Origin: Limnochorda sp. L945t
Lineage (GTDB): Bacteria; Bacillota; Limnochordia; Limnochordales; Geochordaceae
DNA: 64,000 nucleotides
NCBI RefSeq assembly: GCF_035593305.1
Contig: NZ_CP141615.1
Span: forward strand, 3,131,722-3,195,721
Direction of reading: 5' to 3'
Shown piece by piece: positions 1 to 8,534 of this stretch. Both the position numbers and the translations under genes were made by a program. The first letter of the stretch is position 1, and each line of letters starts with the position of its first letter. A model generated the notes under the pieces. That model saw only the letters and a list, made by a program, of their open reading frames with translations. It searched no databases and was not told the origin of the DNA.

Positions 1-117
1 ATGCAGGTCATCCGCAACGGCCTCGTGTTGATGGGCTTTCCCGCCTACTGGCAGCCGGCGGCCATCGGCGCGGTCATCATCGTCGCCATCATGATCGACC
101 AGCTCCGCCGGAGGTGA
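1..117 (+). CDS. Ribose-type ABC transporter permease, C-terminal end (partial)
   Basis: The reading frame is open from the first base and stops with TGA at 115-117, giving 38 residues. The sequence ([20 protein letters not shown] followed by [13 protein letters not shown]) is the usual end of RbsC/BPD_transp_2 permeases: a last membrane helix and a short basic tail. The body of the gene lies left of the window. It would belong to a sugar importer read rightward, whose downstream neighbours have been replaced by insertion-sequence debris. Substrate cannot be inferred. Confidence 0.8.
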   Translation: MQVIRNGLVLMGFPAYWQPAAIGAVIIVAIMIDQLRRR

Positions 118-546
118 CGACCCCATCCGGCAGAGGTCCGGCGGCGCCTGCCGGTGTCAGGACCGCTGCTCCTTCTGGATCACGCACAGTTGTTCGAATG
201 TCCCGCCAGACCTCGTCAAGTAGAGGATGCCCCCACGAGGGCGATGAACCTGACAGGCCGGGCAGGCGCGCCTCGGGGCGCCGCACCTCCGTCCGGTCCA
301 GAGCCACCACGTGCCGGCCGGGCACGGTGCCGGCCCGAAACACCCTTGTTGCAGCGGGCCATTGCAGGATGGCGTCGTGGATGCCCCAAGCGCTGGGAGC
401 TCGGCGAGCATGGCCCGGTCTCGGATACGGTCGCGCAGCGGTGAAAGATGCGGACCCAACGGCTTACGAAAGGCCCCCTTCCGCGCCCACCGGGCCAGCT
501 CCATCACGGACGGCACGCGCAGGGCAAAGCCGAAAACAAAACTGGG
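118..546 (-). pseudogene. Remnant of an IS4-like DDE transposase
   Basis: Read on the minus strand, about 545 down to 157 gives [33 protein letters not shown] and, after frame changes, VALDRTE and CPACQVH. The same blocks occur in the same order in the transposase remnant at 27780-29180 (FGLALRVPSLMEL, GAFRKLLGERRPPLRDCIRD, PSLDGTE, CPACQIY). It is therefore the N-terminal third of the same transposase type, broken by frameshifts. It ends where the inverted repeat of the IS3 element begins, so the IS3 insertion or a linked deletion removed the rest. Confidence 0.6.
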
Positions 547-608
547 GTTGACCCGATTCCGCGGACACCTGCGCACTTGGGGCGGAGCCCCAACAAGGAG
601 GGTGTCCC

Positions 609-904
609 ATGCCACCAACCCGACCCCCCTACCCGCCGGCGTTTCGCGCCGAGGCCGTGCGGCGGGTGCGCACCTCCGGCAAGACACAGAAGGCGATCGC
701 CGCGGGCCTCGGGGTCTCCACGGAATCTCTGCGCAAATGGGTACGCCAAGCCGCGATGGACGCAGGGGACGCGAGGGCCTGACCACCGCCGAACGGGAAG
801 AGCTGCAGCGGTTGCGGCGTGAGGTGCGCATTCTCCGGGAAGAGCGAGCGATCCTGAAAAAGGCCGCGGCCTTCTTTGCTCGGGAGACCGACCGGACCCG
901 GTAG
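609..904 (+). pseudogene. IS3-family OrfA, frameshifted
   Basis: The ATG at 609 opens a typical OrfA start ([20 protein letters not shown], then [14 protein letters not shown]), the helix-turn-helix that binds the IS ends. That frame hits TGA at 780-782. The rest of OrfA ([20 protein letters not shown], a leucine-zipper-like segment, ending [18 protein letters not shown]) continues in another frame to TAG at 902-904. Restoring one C near 769-772 would rejoin the halves. An A-rich stretch before GCCGCGGCC near 854-860 is the likely site of the usual -1 frameshift into orfB. The break could be real decay or a base-calling error. Confidence 0.75.
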
Positions 905-918
905 CCGCCTTCCGGTTC

Positions 919-1794
919 GTGGAGCAGCAGAAGGCCGAGCATTCCGTCGCCATGCTGGGCCGGGTGCTGGACGTCTCCGCCAGCGGGGACTACGCATGGC
1001 GCCACTGCCCGCCCTCCCGGCGGGCCCAGCAAGACCGGGAACGCATGGACCGCATCCGGGCCATCCATGCGGCCAGCCGAGGCACCTACGGAACGCCCCG
1101 GGTGTGGGCAGAGCTGCGAATGGCTCCCGGCATCGACTGCTCTCGCCAGTGGCTGGCCCGGCTGATGCGCCAGATGGGCCTGCAGGGGGCGCATCGACGC
1201 ACGGGGCGGGGCCTCACCCGCCGGGACCCCCGCCGGCGGGTCTTCCCGGACCGCGTGCAACGCGTCTTCGCCGCCGATGCGCCCGACCGCCTCTGGGTGG
1301 CCGACCTGACCCAGCATCCCACCGACGAGGGGTGGCTGTACCTGGCGACCGTCCTCGACGCCTTCTCCCGCCGGGTGGTGGGCTGGGCCATGGGGGAGCG
1401 GCCCACGGCCGAACGGGTCATCGACGCCCTGAACATGGCCGTCTGGAATCGACGGCCCCGTGGCGAGCTGGTCCATCACTCCGACCACGGCGCCCAGTAC
1501 CCCTCCCTGGCCTTCAGCCGCCGCCTGGAGGCGGCCGGGATCCTGGGCTCCATGGGCTCGGTGGGGGATGCCCTGGACAACGCGGTGGCGGAAAGCTTCT
1601 TTGCCACCCTGCAGACCGAGCTGCTCGACCTGAGGCCGTGGCCGACCCGCCAGGTGCTGAAGACCGCTATCTTCGAGTACATCGAGGCCTTCTACAACCG
1701 CCGCCGGCGCCACTCGGCCCTCGGCTATCTCAGTCCGGACGAGTTCGCGAGGAGGTGGTACCTCCACCACGAAGTCCCTGATACGGCTGCTTAG
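919..1794 (+). CDS. IS3-family transposase OrfB (DDE integrase core)
   Basis: A 291-residue protein from GTG 919; in IS3 elements it is normally made as an OrfAB fusion by -1 frameshifting. It has the HTH_21 region (GTYGTPRVWAEL) and the rve catalytic core with the three acidic residues in LWVADLTQH, HHSDHGAQY and AVAESFFATLQTE, then the conserved tail (FYNRRRRHSALGYLSPDEF). Length and motifs are complete, so the catalytic half of the element looks intact. Confidence 0.9.
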   Translation: MEQQKAEHSVAMLGRVLDVSASGDYAWRHCPPSRRAQQDRERMDRIRAIHAASRGTYGTPRVWAELRMAPGIDCSRQWLARLMRQMGLQGAHRRTGRGLTRRDPRRRVFPDRVQRVFAADAPDRLWVADLTQHPTDEGWLYLATVLDAFSRRVVGWAMGERPTAERVIDALNMAVWNRRPRGELVHHSDHGAQYPSLAFSRRLEAAGILGSMGSVGDALDNAVAESFFATLQTELLDLRPWPTRQVLKTAIFEYIEAFYNRRRRHSALGYLSPDEFARRWYLHHEVPDTAA

Positions 1795-1817
1795 CCACAG
1801 GTTGTCCACGAAACTGG

Positions 1818-2000
1818 ATCAACTCCATCGGCTTCCGCAACCGGCTGCTGGTGCTGGTCAACTGGGGTTGGAACTATCTCTTCTACGACCGGGGCGTGCG
1901 GCGCATCACCGCTGAAGAGCCCGCGGCCCGCCCGGACGGCGGGTCGAGGGATGAGTCGAGAGTCGATCCACATGAAGATCTTCTGGACTCCCCTGGGTAA
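1818..2000 (+). pseudogene. C-terminal fragment of a type II NADH dehydrogenase
   Basis: The frame running out of the IS3 end reads GFRNRLLVLVNWGWNYLFYD followed by RGVRRI. This matches the membrane-binding C-terminus of NDH-2 enzymes, which move electrons from NADH to quinone (family pattern GFRNR..V...W.W.Y....RG.RLI). Only about 40 recognisable residues remain, after which the frame continues without known similarity to TAA at 1998-2000. The rest of the gene is absent, cut off by the IS3 junction. Confidence 0.6.
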
Positions 2001-2580
2001 GCAAAGGGCAGAGTTCCTCTGGCTTCTGACCGTCAGCGGCCTGCTGGGTGCCGCCGAAGCCTTGCTGCAGCCCCTCATGGGGCCTTTGCGAATCGGGTGG
2101 TCCTCGACCTCGATCTGCGGCTCTTGGAGCAAAGCCTGCGCCTCGACTGGCAGGCGTTCAACCGCCAGGGGTCGGGCTCCTTCGTGAGCCGCATCCACAA
2201 GGACGCGTCCGAGGGGTTCGTCCCCGCGCTGAACCTTGCGATCACCTTCGTGCAGCAGGCGCTCGCCGCTTCGGTCTTCGTCGCCGTCCTGCTCTACCTG
2301 TCCTGGAAGGCCACCCTGGCGCTCCTCCTCATGGTTCCACCGCTTATGTGGGCCGCCCACCGTGTGGGAAGGCGCGTCCGGCAGGTCACCTCCGAGGAGC
2401 GCGAGCACGAGGCCCGCTTCCTTCACATCCTCACGGGCTCCCTGAAAGCCTTTCGCATCCTGCGGGCCGTGTCCCATCTGCACCCGCCCACCCTCGCGGC
2501 CAACCGGCGCGCCCTGGGCGCGTACCTGGACAGCACCTATGAAAACCTCCGGCTCCTGAGCCTCCAGCGGAGCCGGCGAG
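1951..2580 (+). pseudogene. ABC exporter membrane domain, internally deleted and truncated
   Basis: ATG 1951 starts MSRESIHMKIFWTPLGKQRA and a first transmembrane segment (LWLLTVSGLLGAAEALLQPL), then the frame changes near 2090. From there FANRVVLDLDLRLLEQSLRL and a hydrophobic stretch (SVFVAVLLYLSWKATLALLL) are typical of the ABC_membrane domain. The loop between the two parts, about 60-80 residues in the family, is missing, and the nucleotide-binding half is absent. The homology fades near 2580, just before the convergent dhaL stop. Confidence 0.65.
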
Positions 2581-2616
2581 CGTCAGGGCCAACGTGGACA
2601 GGCTGCTTGAACCGCC

Positions 2617-3282
2617 TCAGCAAACCCCGGCTTGACCCGGCCGCTCGGTGCGCGCCGCGTACTCAGCCAGGGCCTTCATGAGCAGCATCCCGACGGTGGC
2701 GCCGGGGTCCGGTTTGCCCAGGGTCTTCTCGTGAAAGCAGGCGGCCTTGCCGTGCTGCGCCACCATGTCCTTGGTGGCCTCGAGACCCTGCTCGGCTGCT
2801 CGATAGGCCGAGGCCAGGCCCTCGGCCACGCTTTGACCGCTGGCAACCGCCGCCTTGAGGGCCTCGACGGCGGGATGGAGCGCATCCAAGACGGTCTTGT
2901 CTCCAGGCTTCGCCTTTCCCCGGATCATGATGCCTTCGACAAAGGCGGCCATCATGGCCGCCACGTCTTCCAGCGAGACCGCTTGCTTCCCGGCCACTGC
3001 CTTTCCGGCCCGCATGAACCCCGTCCCCATCAAGGTGCCCATGGTGGAGGGAGCGGTCGAGGCAATGACCATGCCAGCATTTCCCAAGACCTGGCCGACG
3101 TCCGTCTCCTGCATCGCCGCGACCGCATCCGCGGCCGCTCGAAAGCCTTTGCTCATGGTTAGGCCAAGATCGCCGTCGCCGATGACCTGGTCGAGTCGCC
3201 CGAGTTCCTCCTTGCACGCTTCTATGTGCGCCGCCAGGTTGGTCAGGATGGCCTTGACGTCTTGCGCACCGAGCGTTTCCAT
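2617..3282 (-). CDS. dhaL: Dihydroxyacetone kinase subunit DhaL (copy 1)
   Basis: 221 residues from ATG 3282; an in-frame start further out would overlap dhaK more deeply and adds nothing family-like. DhaL carries the nucleotide. The Mg-ADP site DQVIGDGDLGLTM is present with D31, D36 and D38, and GMVIASTAPSTMGTLMGTG and GDKTVLDAL follow as in the family. No DhaM (PTS) gene is nearby, and many stand-alone DhaKL pairs of this type use ATP. Last gene of the iclR-tctCBA-aldolase-dhaKL run, 13 bp after dhaK. The substrate is likely a short keto sugar (dihydroxyacetone, erythrulose or similar) but is not determined. Confidence 0.88.
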   Translation of the reverse strand: METLGAQDVKAILTNLAAHIEACKEELGRLDQVIGDGDLGLTMSKGFRAAADAVAAMQETDVGQVLGNAGMVIASTAPSTMGTLMGTGFMRAGKAVAGKQAVSLEDVAAMMAAFVEGIMIRGKAKPGDKTVLDALHPAVEALKAAVASGQSVAEGLASAYRAAEQGLEATKDMVAQHGKAACFHEKTLGKPDPGATVGMLLMKALAEYAARTERPGQAGVC

Positions 3283-3295
3283 GCCGGAACCCCCG

Positions 3296-4303
3296 TCAAA
3301 GCTGCCCCTGAGCAAAGAACGGCGTACTCGCCGGCCTGGCCAGGTAGCGCTTCAACTCGTCGTCCAACCGCAGCAGCGATATGGAAGCCCCGGCCATCTC
3401 CATGGACGTGGCGAACTCGCCGATGTACGCGTGCCAGACCCGGATGCCCTCGGCGTTGAGCACCTGGGAGACCCTCCGGTAGAGGATGTAGAGCTCCTCT
3501 TTCGGCGTCGCCCCAAGGCCGTTTACCAGAACCGAGACCTCATCGCCTCGCTTGAAGGGGAGATCCTCCATGATGGCCCGCAACATCTCGTCCACAACCT
3601 CGTCAGCGGGTTTGAGCGGCGCCTTCCCCTTCACGCCCGGCTCGCCGTGGATCCCCATCCCGATCTCCATCTCTCCCTCGTCGAGCTCGAAGGTAGGCCG
3701 CCCGATCTCCGGAATGACGCAGGGGGAAAGCGCCACCCCCATGGTCCGAACGTTGTCCCCGGTCTTGAGGGCAAGCCGCTCGACTTCGTCCAGGGAAGCC
3801 CCCTCCTCGGCGGCGGCTCCGGCGACCTTGTAGAGGTAGAACAACCCTGCGACGCCCCGCCGCTTGTCTTCCCTGCCGCGTGGAGCAGACGCTACGTCGT
3901 CGTTGCCGATCACCGTCTCCACCCGAATTCCTTCGACGGCCGCCATCTCCGCCGCCATGTCGAAGGTCATGACGTCGCCGGTGTAGTTGCCGTAGATGTA
4001 GAGCACGCCCTCGCCGGCGTGAATGGCCCGGGTCACCTTGAGCACTTGCTCAGGGCTGGGAGACTGGAAGACGCCCCCTACCGCGCACCCGTCGAGCATC
4101 CCGTCCCCCACGTAGCCGAGGAACAGGGGCAGATGCCCGGAACCGCCCCCGGTCGCCAGGGCGACCTTCCCGTGCTTCTTCCGGGTCCTGACAAGACAGC
4201 GCAGGTCGCCGTGCACGAAGGTCAGTTGATCCGGGTGCGCGGCGTAGATGCCTTCCAGCATGTCGTCTACAAACCGTTCGGGGGCATTGATGAGCTTTCT
4301 CAT
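3296..4303 (-). CDS. dhaK: Dihydroxyacetone kinase subunit DhaK (copy 1)
   Basis: 335 residues from ATG 4303. DhaK binds the keto sugar covalently through a histidine and receives phosphate from the nucleotide on DhaL. Family landmarks are GGGSGH at 52-57 (H57), D110 in NYTGD, and H219 in GMGIHGEPG, matching E. coli His56, Asp109 and His218. The end FFAQGQL is complete. It follows the DapA-like aldolase by 64 bp, so the aldolase product may feed this kinase. About 85% identical by eye to the second DhaK at 17230-18237, so the two arose by duplication. Confidence 0.9.
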   Translation of the reverse strand: MRKLINAPERFVDDMLEGIYAAHPDQLTFVHGDLRCLVRTRKKHGKVALATGGGSGHLPLFLGYVGDGMLDGCAVGGVFQSPSPEQVLKVTRAIHAGEGVLYIYGNYTGDVMTFDMAAEMAAVEGIRVETVIGNDDVASAPRGREDKRRGVAGLFYLYKVAGAAAEEGASLDEVERLALKTGDNVRTMGVALSPCVIPEIGRPTFELDEGEMEIGMGIHGEPGVKGKAPLKPADEVVDEMLRAIMEDLPFKRGDEVSVLVNGLGATPKEELYILYRRVSQVLNAEGIRVWHAYIGEFATSMEMAGASISLLRLDDELKRYLARPASTPFFAQGQL

Positions 4304-4368
4304 GCCTGTTCAGGTCCCTCCTCATGACGGCGGCGCTATTCAACGGCCACCGCGTGACGGACGCGCCC

Positions 4369-5304
4369 TTACCACCGCCACGTCCAGCCTTCGTCGGCCC
4401 ATATGGCGCGGAGCCGCTCGATCACCGGAGCCGCTTCCGATCTTGAACATTGGGTAAGCGGAAGCCGGACGCTGCCACCGCCCAGCCCCCTGTCCTGGGC
4501 GACCGCCTTGAACAGGTCCAGGCGGTCCCCCTCGCCCAGCAGCGCCGCGACGCGGCGTACCACCGCGTACCAGCGTGACTGCCCGGCCCGGTCACCTTGC
4601 CGGATGGCCCTGAATAGCTCGACAAACGGCTCGGGAACCACCGACGCCGTTCCCGAAACCACCCCGTCGCCTCCGGCGCGCATGAACGCCAGCGAAAGCG
4701 TGTCGCTGCCCGCCAGCACCGCGAAGGCGCGCGCGGCCGCCAGGGCCTCCCGAACCTCCAGGAGATCCAGCAGTGACCGCATGTCGCCACTCGAATCCTT
4801 GATCCCCGCCACGTTTTCGAAGGCCATGGCGAGTTCGCGGGCGAGGGCCGCGCTGATGCGATTACCGGTACGAGCCGGGATGTTGTATAGATAGACCGGC
4901 ATGTCGCCTGCCGCCGAGGCAACCGCCCGGTAGAATCCACGCAGCGCCGGCTCATCCAACCTGTAGTACCAGGGCGTGACGCAAGCCACCGCGTCGACTC
5001 CCACCTCGGCGACGGCCCGCAGCGCTTCCTGGGTCCCCTGGGTCGTTGCGGTCGTCACTTGCACGGCAACAGGGATCCGCCCCTTCACCCCCCGGACCAG
5101 CGCCTGCGTCAGCGCGACGCGCTCGTCATCACTCAGGAAGACGGCTTCGCCGGTGGTGCCGGCAACGAAGAGCCCGTCGACTCCCCGCTCGACGAGCCAC
5201 TCGGCCAGCGCTGTGGCCGCTGCCAGGTCGACTCGCTCGCCATCGTCGGACATGGGCGTGATGGTGGCCACGACGAGCCCATTGAACGGTGTCTGGCGCG
5301 ACAT
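4369..5304 (-). CDS. DapA-family (class I) aldolase, likely 2-keto-3-deoxy-sugar acid type
   Basis: 311 residues from ATG 5304; ATG codons at 5322 and 5334 are possible longer starts. A TIM barrel of the DHDPS/NAL family: GTTGE at 49-53, the catalytic tyrosine Y140 in YLYNIPARTGN, and the Schiff-base lysine K169 in AGIKDSSGD. The family condenses or cleaves pyruvate with an aldehyde. Placed between a TctABC carboxylate importer and a DhaKL kinase, it more likely cleaves an imported sugar acid derivative to pyruvate plus a small carbonyl compound than makes lysine precursors. The exact substrate is not visible. Confidence 0.85.
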   Translation of the reverse strand: MSRQTPFNGLVVATITPMSDDGERVDLAAATALAEWLVERGVDGLFVAGTTGEAVFLSDDERVALTQALVRGVKGRIPVAVQVTTATTQGTQEALRAVAEVGVDAVACVTPWYYRLDEPALRGFYRAVASAAGDMPVYLYNIPARTGNRISAALARELAMAFENVAGIKDSSGDMRSLLDLLEVREALAAARAFAVLAGSDTLSLAFMRAGGDGVVSGTASVVPEPFVELFRAIRQGDRAGQSRWYAVVRRVAALLGEGDRLDLFKAVAQDRGLGGGSVRLPLTQCSRSEAAPVIERLRAIWADEGWTWRW

Positions 5305-5342
5305 TGCGCCATTCCAGGCCATCTTCTGCAGCATCCTCTCGG

Positions 5343-6866
5343 CTACGAACTTTTCAGCGCATGGGGACGTAGGTGTATCCGAAGCCGTTGCGCTTCCGTC
5401 AGGACCAGACTCAAGGCCGCTGCCGCGAGGAGGGTTGCGGCGATGGGGCGGTCCAGGAAGATGCCCCAGCTGGCGTCGGACAAGACCAGGCTCCGACGCA
5501 AGTTCGACTCCGCCATCGGGCCGAGCACCAGGCCTAACACCATGGGCCCCGGCGGAAGGTCGAACTCGCGCATCCAAAGCCCGGCGACTCCAGACAGCAA
5601 CATGATCCAGACGTCCTGGATCGAATTGTTGAGGGCATACGTGCCGACCACGCATGCAACGAGCACCGCAGCCCATAGCCGCGCAGGTGACAGACGGGTC
5701 AGCCAGGTGACGAAGCTTCGGGCGCGTATCACACTGAGCACGAAGCTCAACACACTGGACACGATCAGCAGGCCCACGATGACATAGAAGAGGTCGAGGT
5801 GATCGCGGAAGAACAGGGGGCCGGGTTGCAGTCCCCAGATCAGTAAGGTGCCGATGAGGACCGCGGTCGGCGCGTCCCCGGGGATGCCCAGGGCCAGCAT
5901 GGTGGCCATGGCTCCGCCAATGACCGAGTTGTTGGCGGTCTCCGAGGCGGCCAGTCCCTCGATGGAACCTTTCCCAAACTCCTCCGGCTTCTTGGATACC
6001 TGTTTCGAAAGGTTCCATGACACGAGGCTCGCGATGTCGCCCCCCGCCCCCGGGATGGCGCCGATGAAGGTACCCACCAACGACGCAATCCCGATGGGGG
6101 GAAGAAGGCGCCGCCACTCAGCGAGCGTCGGCCATATCCGTCCGAGGGCCCCTCTGGCCCCTTCGACCCTCTCGGCATATGAGCGATCGCGGCCCACCGC
6201 AGCGTTGCGCGCCTGAGCCAGCACCTCGGCCACCCCGAAGAGGCCGATCATGACAGGGATGAACGGGACGCCGCTTAAGAGTTCGACGTTGCCGAACGTG
6301 AACCGAGGGTACCCCAGCATGGGGTCGAATCCCACCGTGGCGATCAGTATGCCCAGCATCCCCACTAACAGACCCCGCACCGCCGAGCTCCCGGACACGC
6401 TCACCATCATGGATAGCCCGAACACCGCGAGCGCGAAGTACTCCGGAGGGCCGAAGCGCAGAGCGAAATCCGCCAGTGGGATGGCCACGATCGCGAGGAC
6501 CACAAGCCCGAAGAGACTGCCGATCAGTCCTCCAATGGCATTGATGCCTAACGCGAGACCGCCCAGGCCCCTGCGGTGCATCGGGTAGCCGTCAAAGGTC
6601 GTCGCAATGCTGGCAGGGGTGCCCGGCGTGTTGAGCAGGATCGCCGTGATGCCACCGCCGAACATGGCAGCGTTGTAAACGCCGAGAATCATGCCAAGCC
6701 CCGCAGCCGGGGAGAGATTGAAGGCCAACGGCGTAAGGATGGCCACGCCCATGGTGGCGGTGAGCCCCGGCACGATGCCAAAGAGCATGCCGAGCGCAAC
6801 GCCAAGGACGGTGTAGGGCAACGTATCCGGACGGAGCGCGGCCATCAAGCCCTCAAGCAAGGCCAC
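5343..6866 (-). CDS. tctA: Tripartite tricarboxylate transporter, large permease TctA
   Basis: 507 residues, about 12 hydrophobic segments, starting at GTG 6866 inside the end of tctB (14-bp overlap), with GAAGG 6 bp upstream. Signature segments of TctA are present: GIVPGLTATMGVAIL, the GVYNAAMFGGGITAILLNTP motif with following PGTPAS, and SIEGLAASETANN. With the small TctB subunit and the periplasmic TctC protein it forms a secondary importer for carboxylates. It lies 38 bp before the DapA-like aldolase in one transcription unit. Confidence 0.92.
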   Translation of the reverse strand: MALLEGLMAALRPDTLPYTVLGVALGMLFGIVPGLTATMGVAILTPLAFNLSPAAGLGMILGVYNAAMFGGGITAILLNTPGTPASIATTFDGYPMHRRGLGGLALGINAIGGLIGSLFGLVVLAIVAIPLADFALRFGPPEYFALAVFGLSMMVSVSGSSAVRGLLVGMLGILIATVGFDPMLGYPRFTFGNVELLSGVPFIPVMIGLFGVAEVLAQARNAAVGRDRSYAERVEGARGALGRIWPTLAEWRRLLPPIGIASLVGTFIGAIPGAGGDIASLVSWNLSKQVSKKPEEFGKGSIEGLAASETANNSVIGGAMATMLALGIPGDAPTAVLIGTLLIWGLQPGPLFFRDHLDLFYVIVGLLIVSSVLSFVLSVIRARSFVTWLTRLSPARLWAAVLVACVVGTYALNNSIQDVWIMLLSGVAGLWMREFDLPPGPMVLGLVLGPMAESNLRRSLVLSDASWGIFLDRPIAATLLAAAALSLVLTEAQRLRIHLRPHALKSS

Positions 6867-7434
6867 AGCTTGCCTTCACCACCTCCAGGGGAACCCGCAG
6901 CCCCCATGCGAACAACAGCCACATGGCAGCGGTCAGGAGACCTGCGAAGAGTAGGGCGCGCCACAGCGAACATCGCTCGAAGACGTAGACAAAGGATGCG
7001 CCGAACAGCACCGTGGCGACCTCGTAACGGGAGCGTGACCACACCACGATGTACGCGGCCATCAACCCGATGAGCATAGACCACCGCGCCATCTCAGCGC
7101 GCGAGATCCCGCGCCAGTCGATGTGCTCCATCCCCAACACCGCGAGGATGGCTAACAGGCCTGCCAGGCCAAGCATGGCCGCCGCAGCCAGACGCGGGTA
7201 GAACGCAGGACTCAGGATTGCACCCATCCCCGGTGGAAACCGCCCGGAGTACCACCAAACCCATCCCGCGACCGCGGCGAAGACCACAGCGGTCGCAAGG
7301 CTTGGATGACGCCAGAAACGTTTGCGAGCCTGATCCGGCACAGTCACCAGCTCCGTCTCTTGGCTCTCGACAAACCCCCGGGCGCGCGAGGCGCCCCGGG
7401 AGGCACCTCGCGCGCATCCCGCCGGAGCCGTCAC
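6853..7434 (-). CDS. tctB: Tripartite tricarboxylate transporter, small permease TctB
   Basis: Up to 193 residues. GTG 7434 overlaps the tctC stop as GTGA, suggesting coupled translation; in-frame GTG codons at 7347 and 7341 would remove an arginine-rich, non-conserved leader and are equally possible. Four hydrophobic segments (around LATAVVFAAVAGWVWWY, AAAMLGLAGLLAILAVL, SMLIGLMAAYIVVW, LLFAGLLTAAMWLLF) match the TctB family, including the SPAFYPRLAA motif after the first helix. Sits between tctC and tctA as expected. Confidence 0.85.
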   Translation of the reverse strand: MTAPAGCARGASRGASRARGFVESQETELVTVPDQARKRFWRHPSLATAVVFAAVAGWVWWYSGRFPPGMGAILSPAFYPRLAAAAMLGLAGLLAILAVLGMEHIDWRGISRAEMARWSMLIGLMAAYIVVWSRSRYEVATVLFGASFVYVFERCSLWRALLFAGLLTAAMWLLFAWGLRVPLEVVKASCGLA

Positions 7435-8423
7435 TTGGCAAGACCAAGCCGGCTGAACAGTCGCCCGAACAGTTCGTATTGCCGGTTGGCAAATGCGGTG
7501 AACGCCGCAGGGTCCATGTACCCGGGTTCAATGCCCCGGTCCAGGAACGCCTTCTGGAAGCCCGGGTTGTCGTAAGCCTGCTTGAAGGCGGCGTGGAGCG
7601 TCTCCAGCACGGGCCGCGGCACCCCCTTCGGTAGCGCAAAGCCGCCCCACGCCATGATGACCAGGTCATACCCGAGCTCTCGGAAGGTGGGTACGTCGGG
7701 CACAACCTGCGACCGAGATTCACTCATCACCGCCAGGATCCGCAGGCGCCCGGCCTGCACGTGGGGCAACACCTCGGAGGGGCTCACGGTTACGGCATCC
7801 AGGTTGCCGCCCAGCAATGCCGCAACGGCGGGAGCAGCCCCGTCGAAAGGCAAGTGCTTGAGCTGCACGCCGGCCGCGTCCTCCAGGGCGGCGGCCGCCA
7901 GGTGCCAGATGGAACCCGGCCCCGCATTACCGACGCTCAAGGCGCCCGGGCGAGCCTTCGCCGCCCTGATGAAGTCTTCGACGCTGCGATACGGGGAATC
8001 GGCTCGCACGGTCAGCGCCGCCGGCAGGACGTTGGCCCGGAGGATGAGGTCGAACCGCCCCGGGTAGATGTCCGCGTAGCCCAGGTGCTTCAGCATGGAC
8101 AGTTCGACGGGCACATATCCGACGGTGTACCCGTCCGGCCGCGAGTTGGCCAGGAAGCCCATCCCCACGGCGCCCGCTCCGCCCGTTCGGTTGATGACGT
8201 TGATGCGCACGCCCAGGATGGGAGCCGCGTACTGGGCCATGGTGCGGGCGACGTAGTCGGATGCGCCGCCCGGCGCTGCCTGCACCACCATAGTGATGTC
8301 TCGCTCCGGATAGGCCGCCCCGGCCACGGGGGCCACCACAACCAGCATCGCCAGCAAGAAGAGCGCCGGCACCGTGACGCCCCACGCACGCACAGACCTC
8401 GTCCCCTGCGCTTTCCGACCCAT
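7431..8423 (-). CDS. tctC: TctC/Bug-type extracytoplasmic solute-binding protein
   Basis: 330 residues from ATG 8423, preceded by GGAGG at 8-bp spacing; an ATG 6 bp upstream lies too close to that site. A signal peptide (VPALFLLAMLVVVAPVAGAA) is followed by the Bug fold: YPERDITMVVQAAPGGASD, the V-N-R-T-G-G-AG loop, SRPDGYTVGYVP and the later SPSEVLPHVQAGRLRILAV. It captures a carboxylate and delivers it to TctAB. First structural gene after the IclR regulator, with a palindrome (8485-8513) in the gap. Confidence 0.92.
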   Translation of the reverse strand: MGRKAQGTRSVRAWGVTVPALFLLAMLVVVAPVAGAAYPERDITMVVQAAPGGASDYVARTMAQYAAPILGVRINVINRTGGAGAVGMGFLANSRPDGYTVGYVPVELSMLKHLGYADIYPGRFDLILRANVLPAALTVRADSPYRSVEDFIRAAKARPGALSVGNAGPGSIWHLAAAALEDAAGVQLKHLPFDGAAPAVAALLGGNLDAVTVSPSEVLPHVQAGRLRILAVMSESRSQVVPDVPTFRELGYDLVIMAWGGFALPKGVPRPVLETLHAAFKQAYDNPGFQKAFLDRGIEPGYMDPAAFTAFANRQYELFGRLFSRLGLAK

Positions 8424-8484
8424 AGCCATCTCCTCCCCAGGTTGGCATGCTTCGTCGACCGTGCGGCGATACCGCATGCAGTGC

Positions 8485-8513
8485 CGTATCGTGGTACCGG
8501 GGTCACGAATACG
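8485..8513. promoter_or_regulatory. Palindrome upstream of tctC, candidate IclR operator
   Basis: CGTATCGTG at 8485-8493 and CACGAATACG at 8504-8513 form an inverted repeat (one-base gap in one arm) around GTACCGGGGT. It lies about 60-90 bp before the tctC start and just beyond the iclR stop. A dyad of this size suits an IclR-type dimer, and the adjacent regulator is of that family. Binding is inferred. Confidence 0.4.
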
Positions 8514-8534
8514 CCGTCGGGTCCGGAGATCCTC

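Larger units (their letters stand above)
547..1823 (+). mobile_element. IS3-family insertion sequence
   Basis: About 1.28 kb. Imperfect terminal inverted repeats are visible: 547-571 (GTTGACCCGATTCCGCGGAC plus ACCTG) and the complement of 1798-1823 (GTTGATCCAGTTTCGTGGAC plus AACCTG). Between them lie orfA and orfB in the order and phase usual for IS3. A right-end fragment of a close relative, with the same terminal repeat, is at 30521-30735. No target duplication is evident, and different broken genes flank the two sides, so the element sits at a rearranged junction. orfA carries a frameshift, so this copy may no longer be autonomous. Confidence 0.85.

Noticed and set aside
157-1809. 550-codon open frame on the minus strand across the IS3 element
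   Set aside because: It runs antisense to a clear IS3 orfB; only its last third resembles a protein, the IS4-like remnant, which is reported separately.
5305-6117. Long N-terminal extension of the DapA-like aldolase frame
   Set aside because: The extension overlaps tctA on the same strand and has no family similarity; a start at 5304-5334 gives the normal aldolase length.
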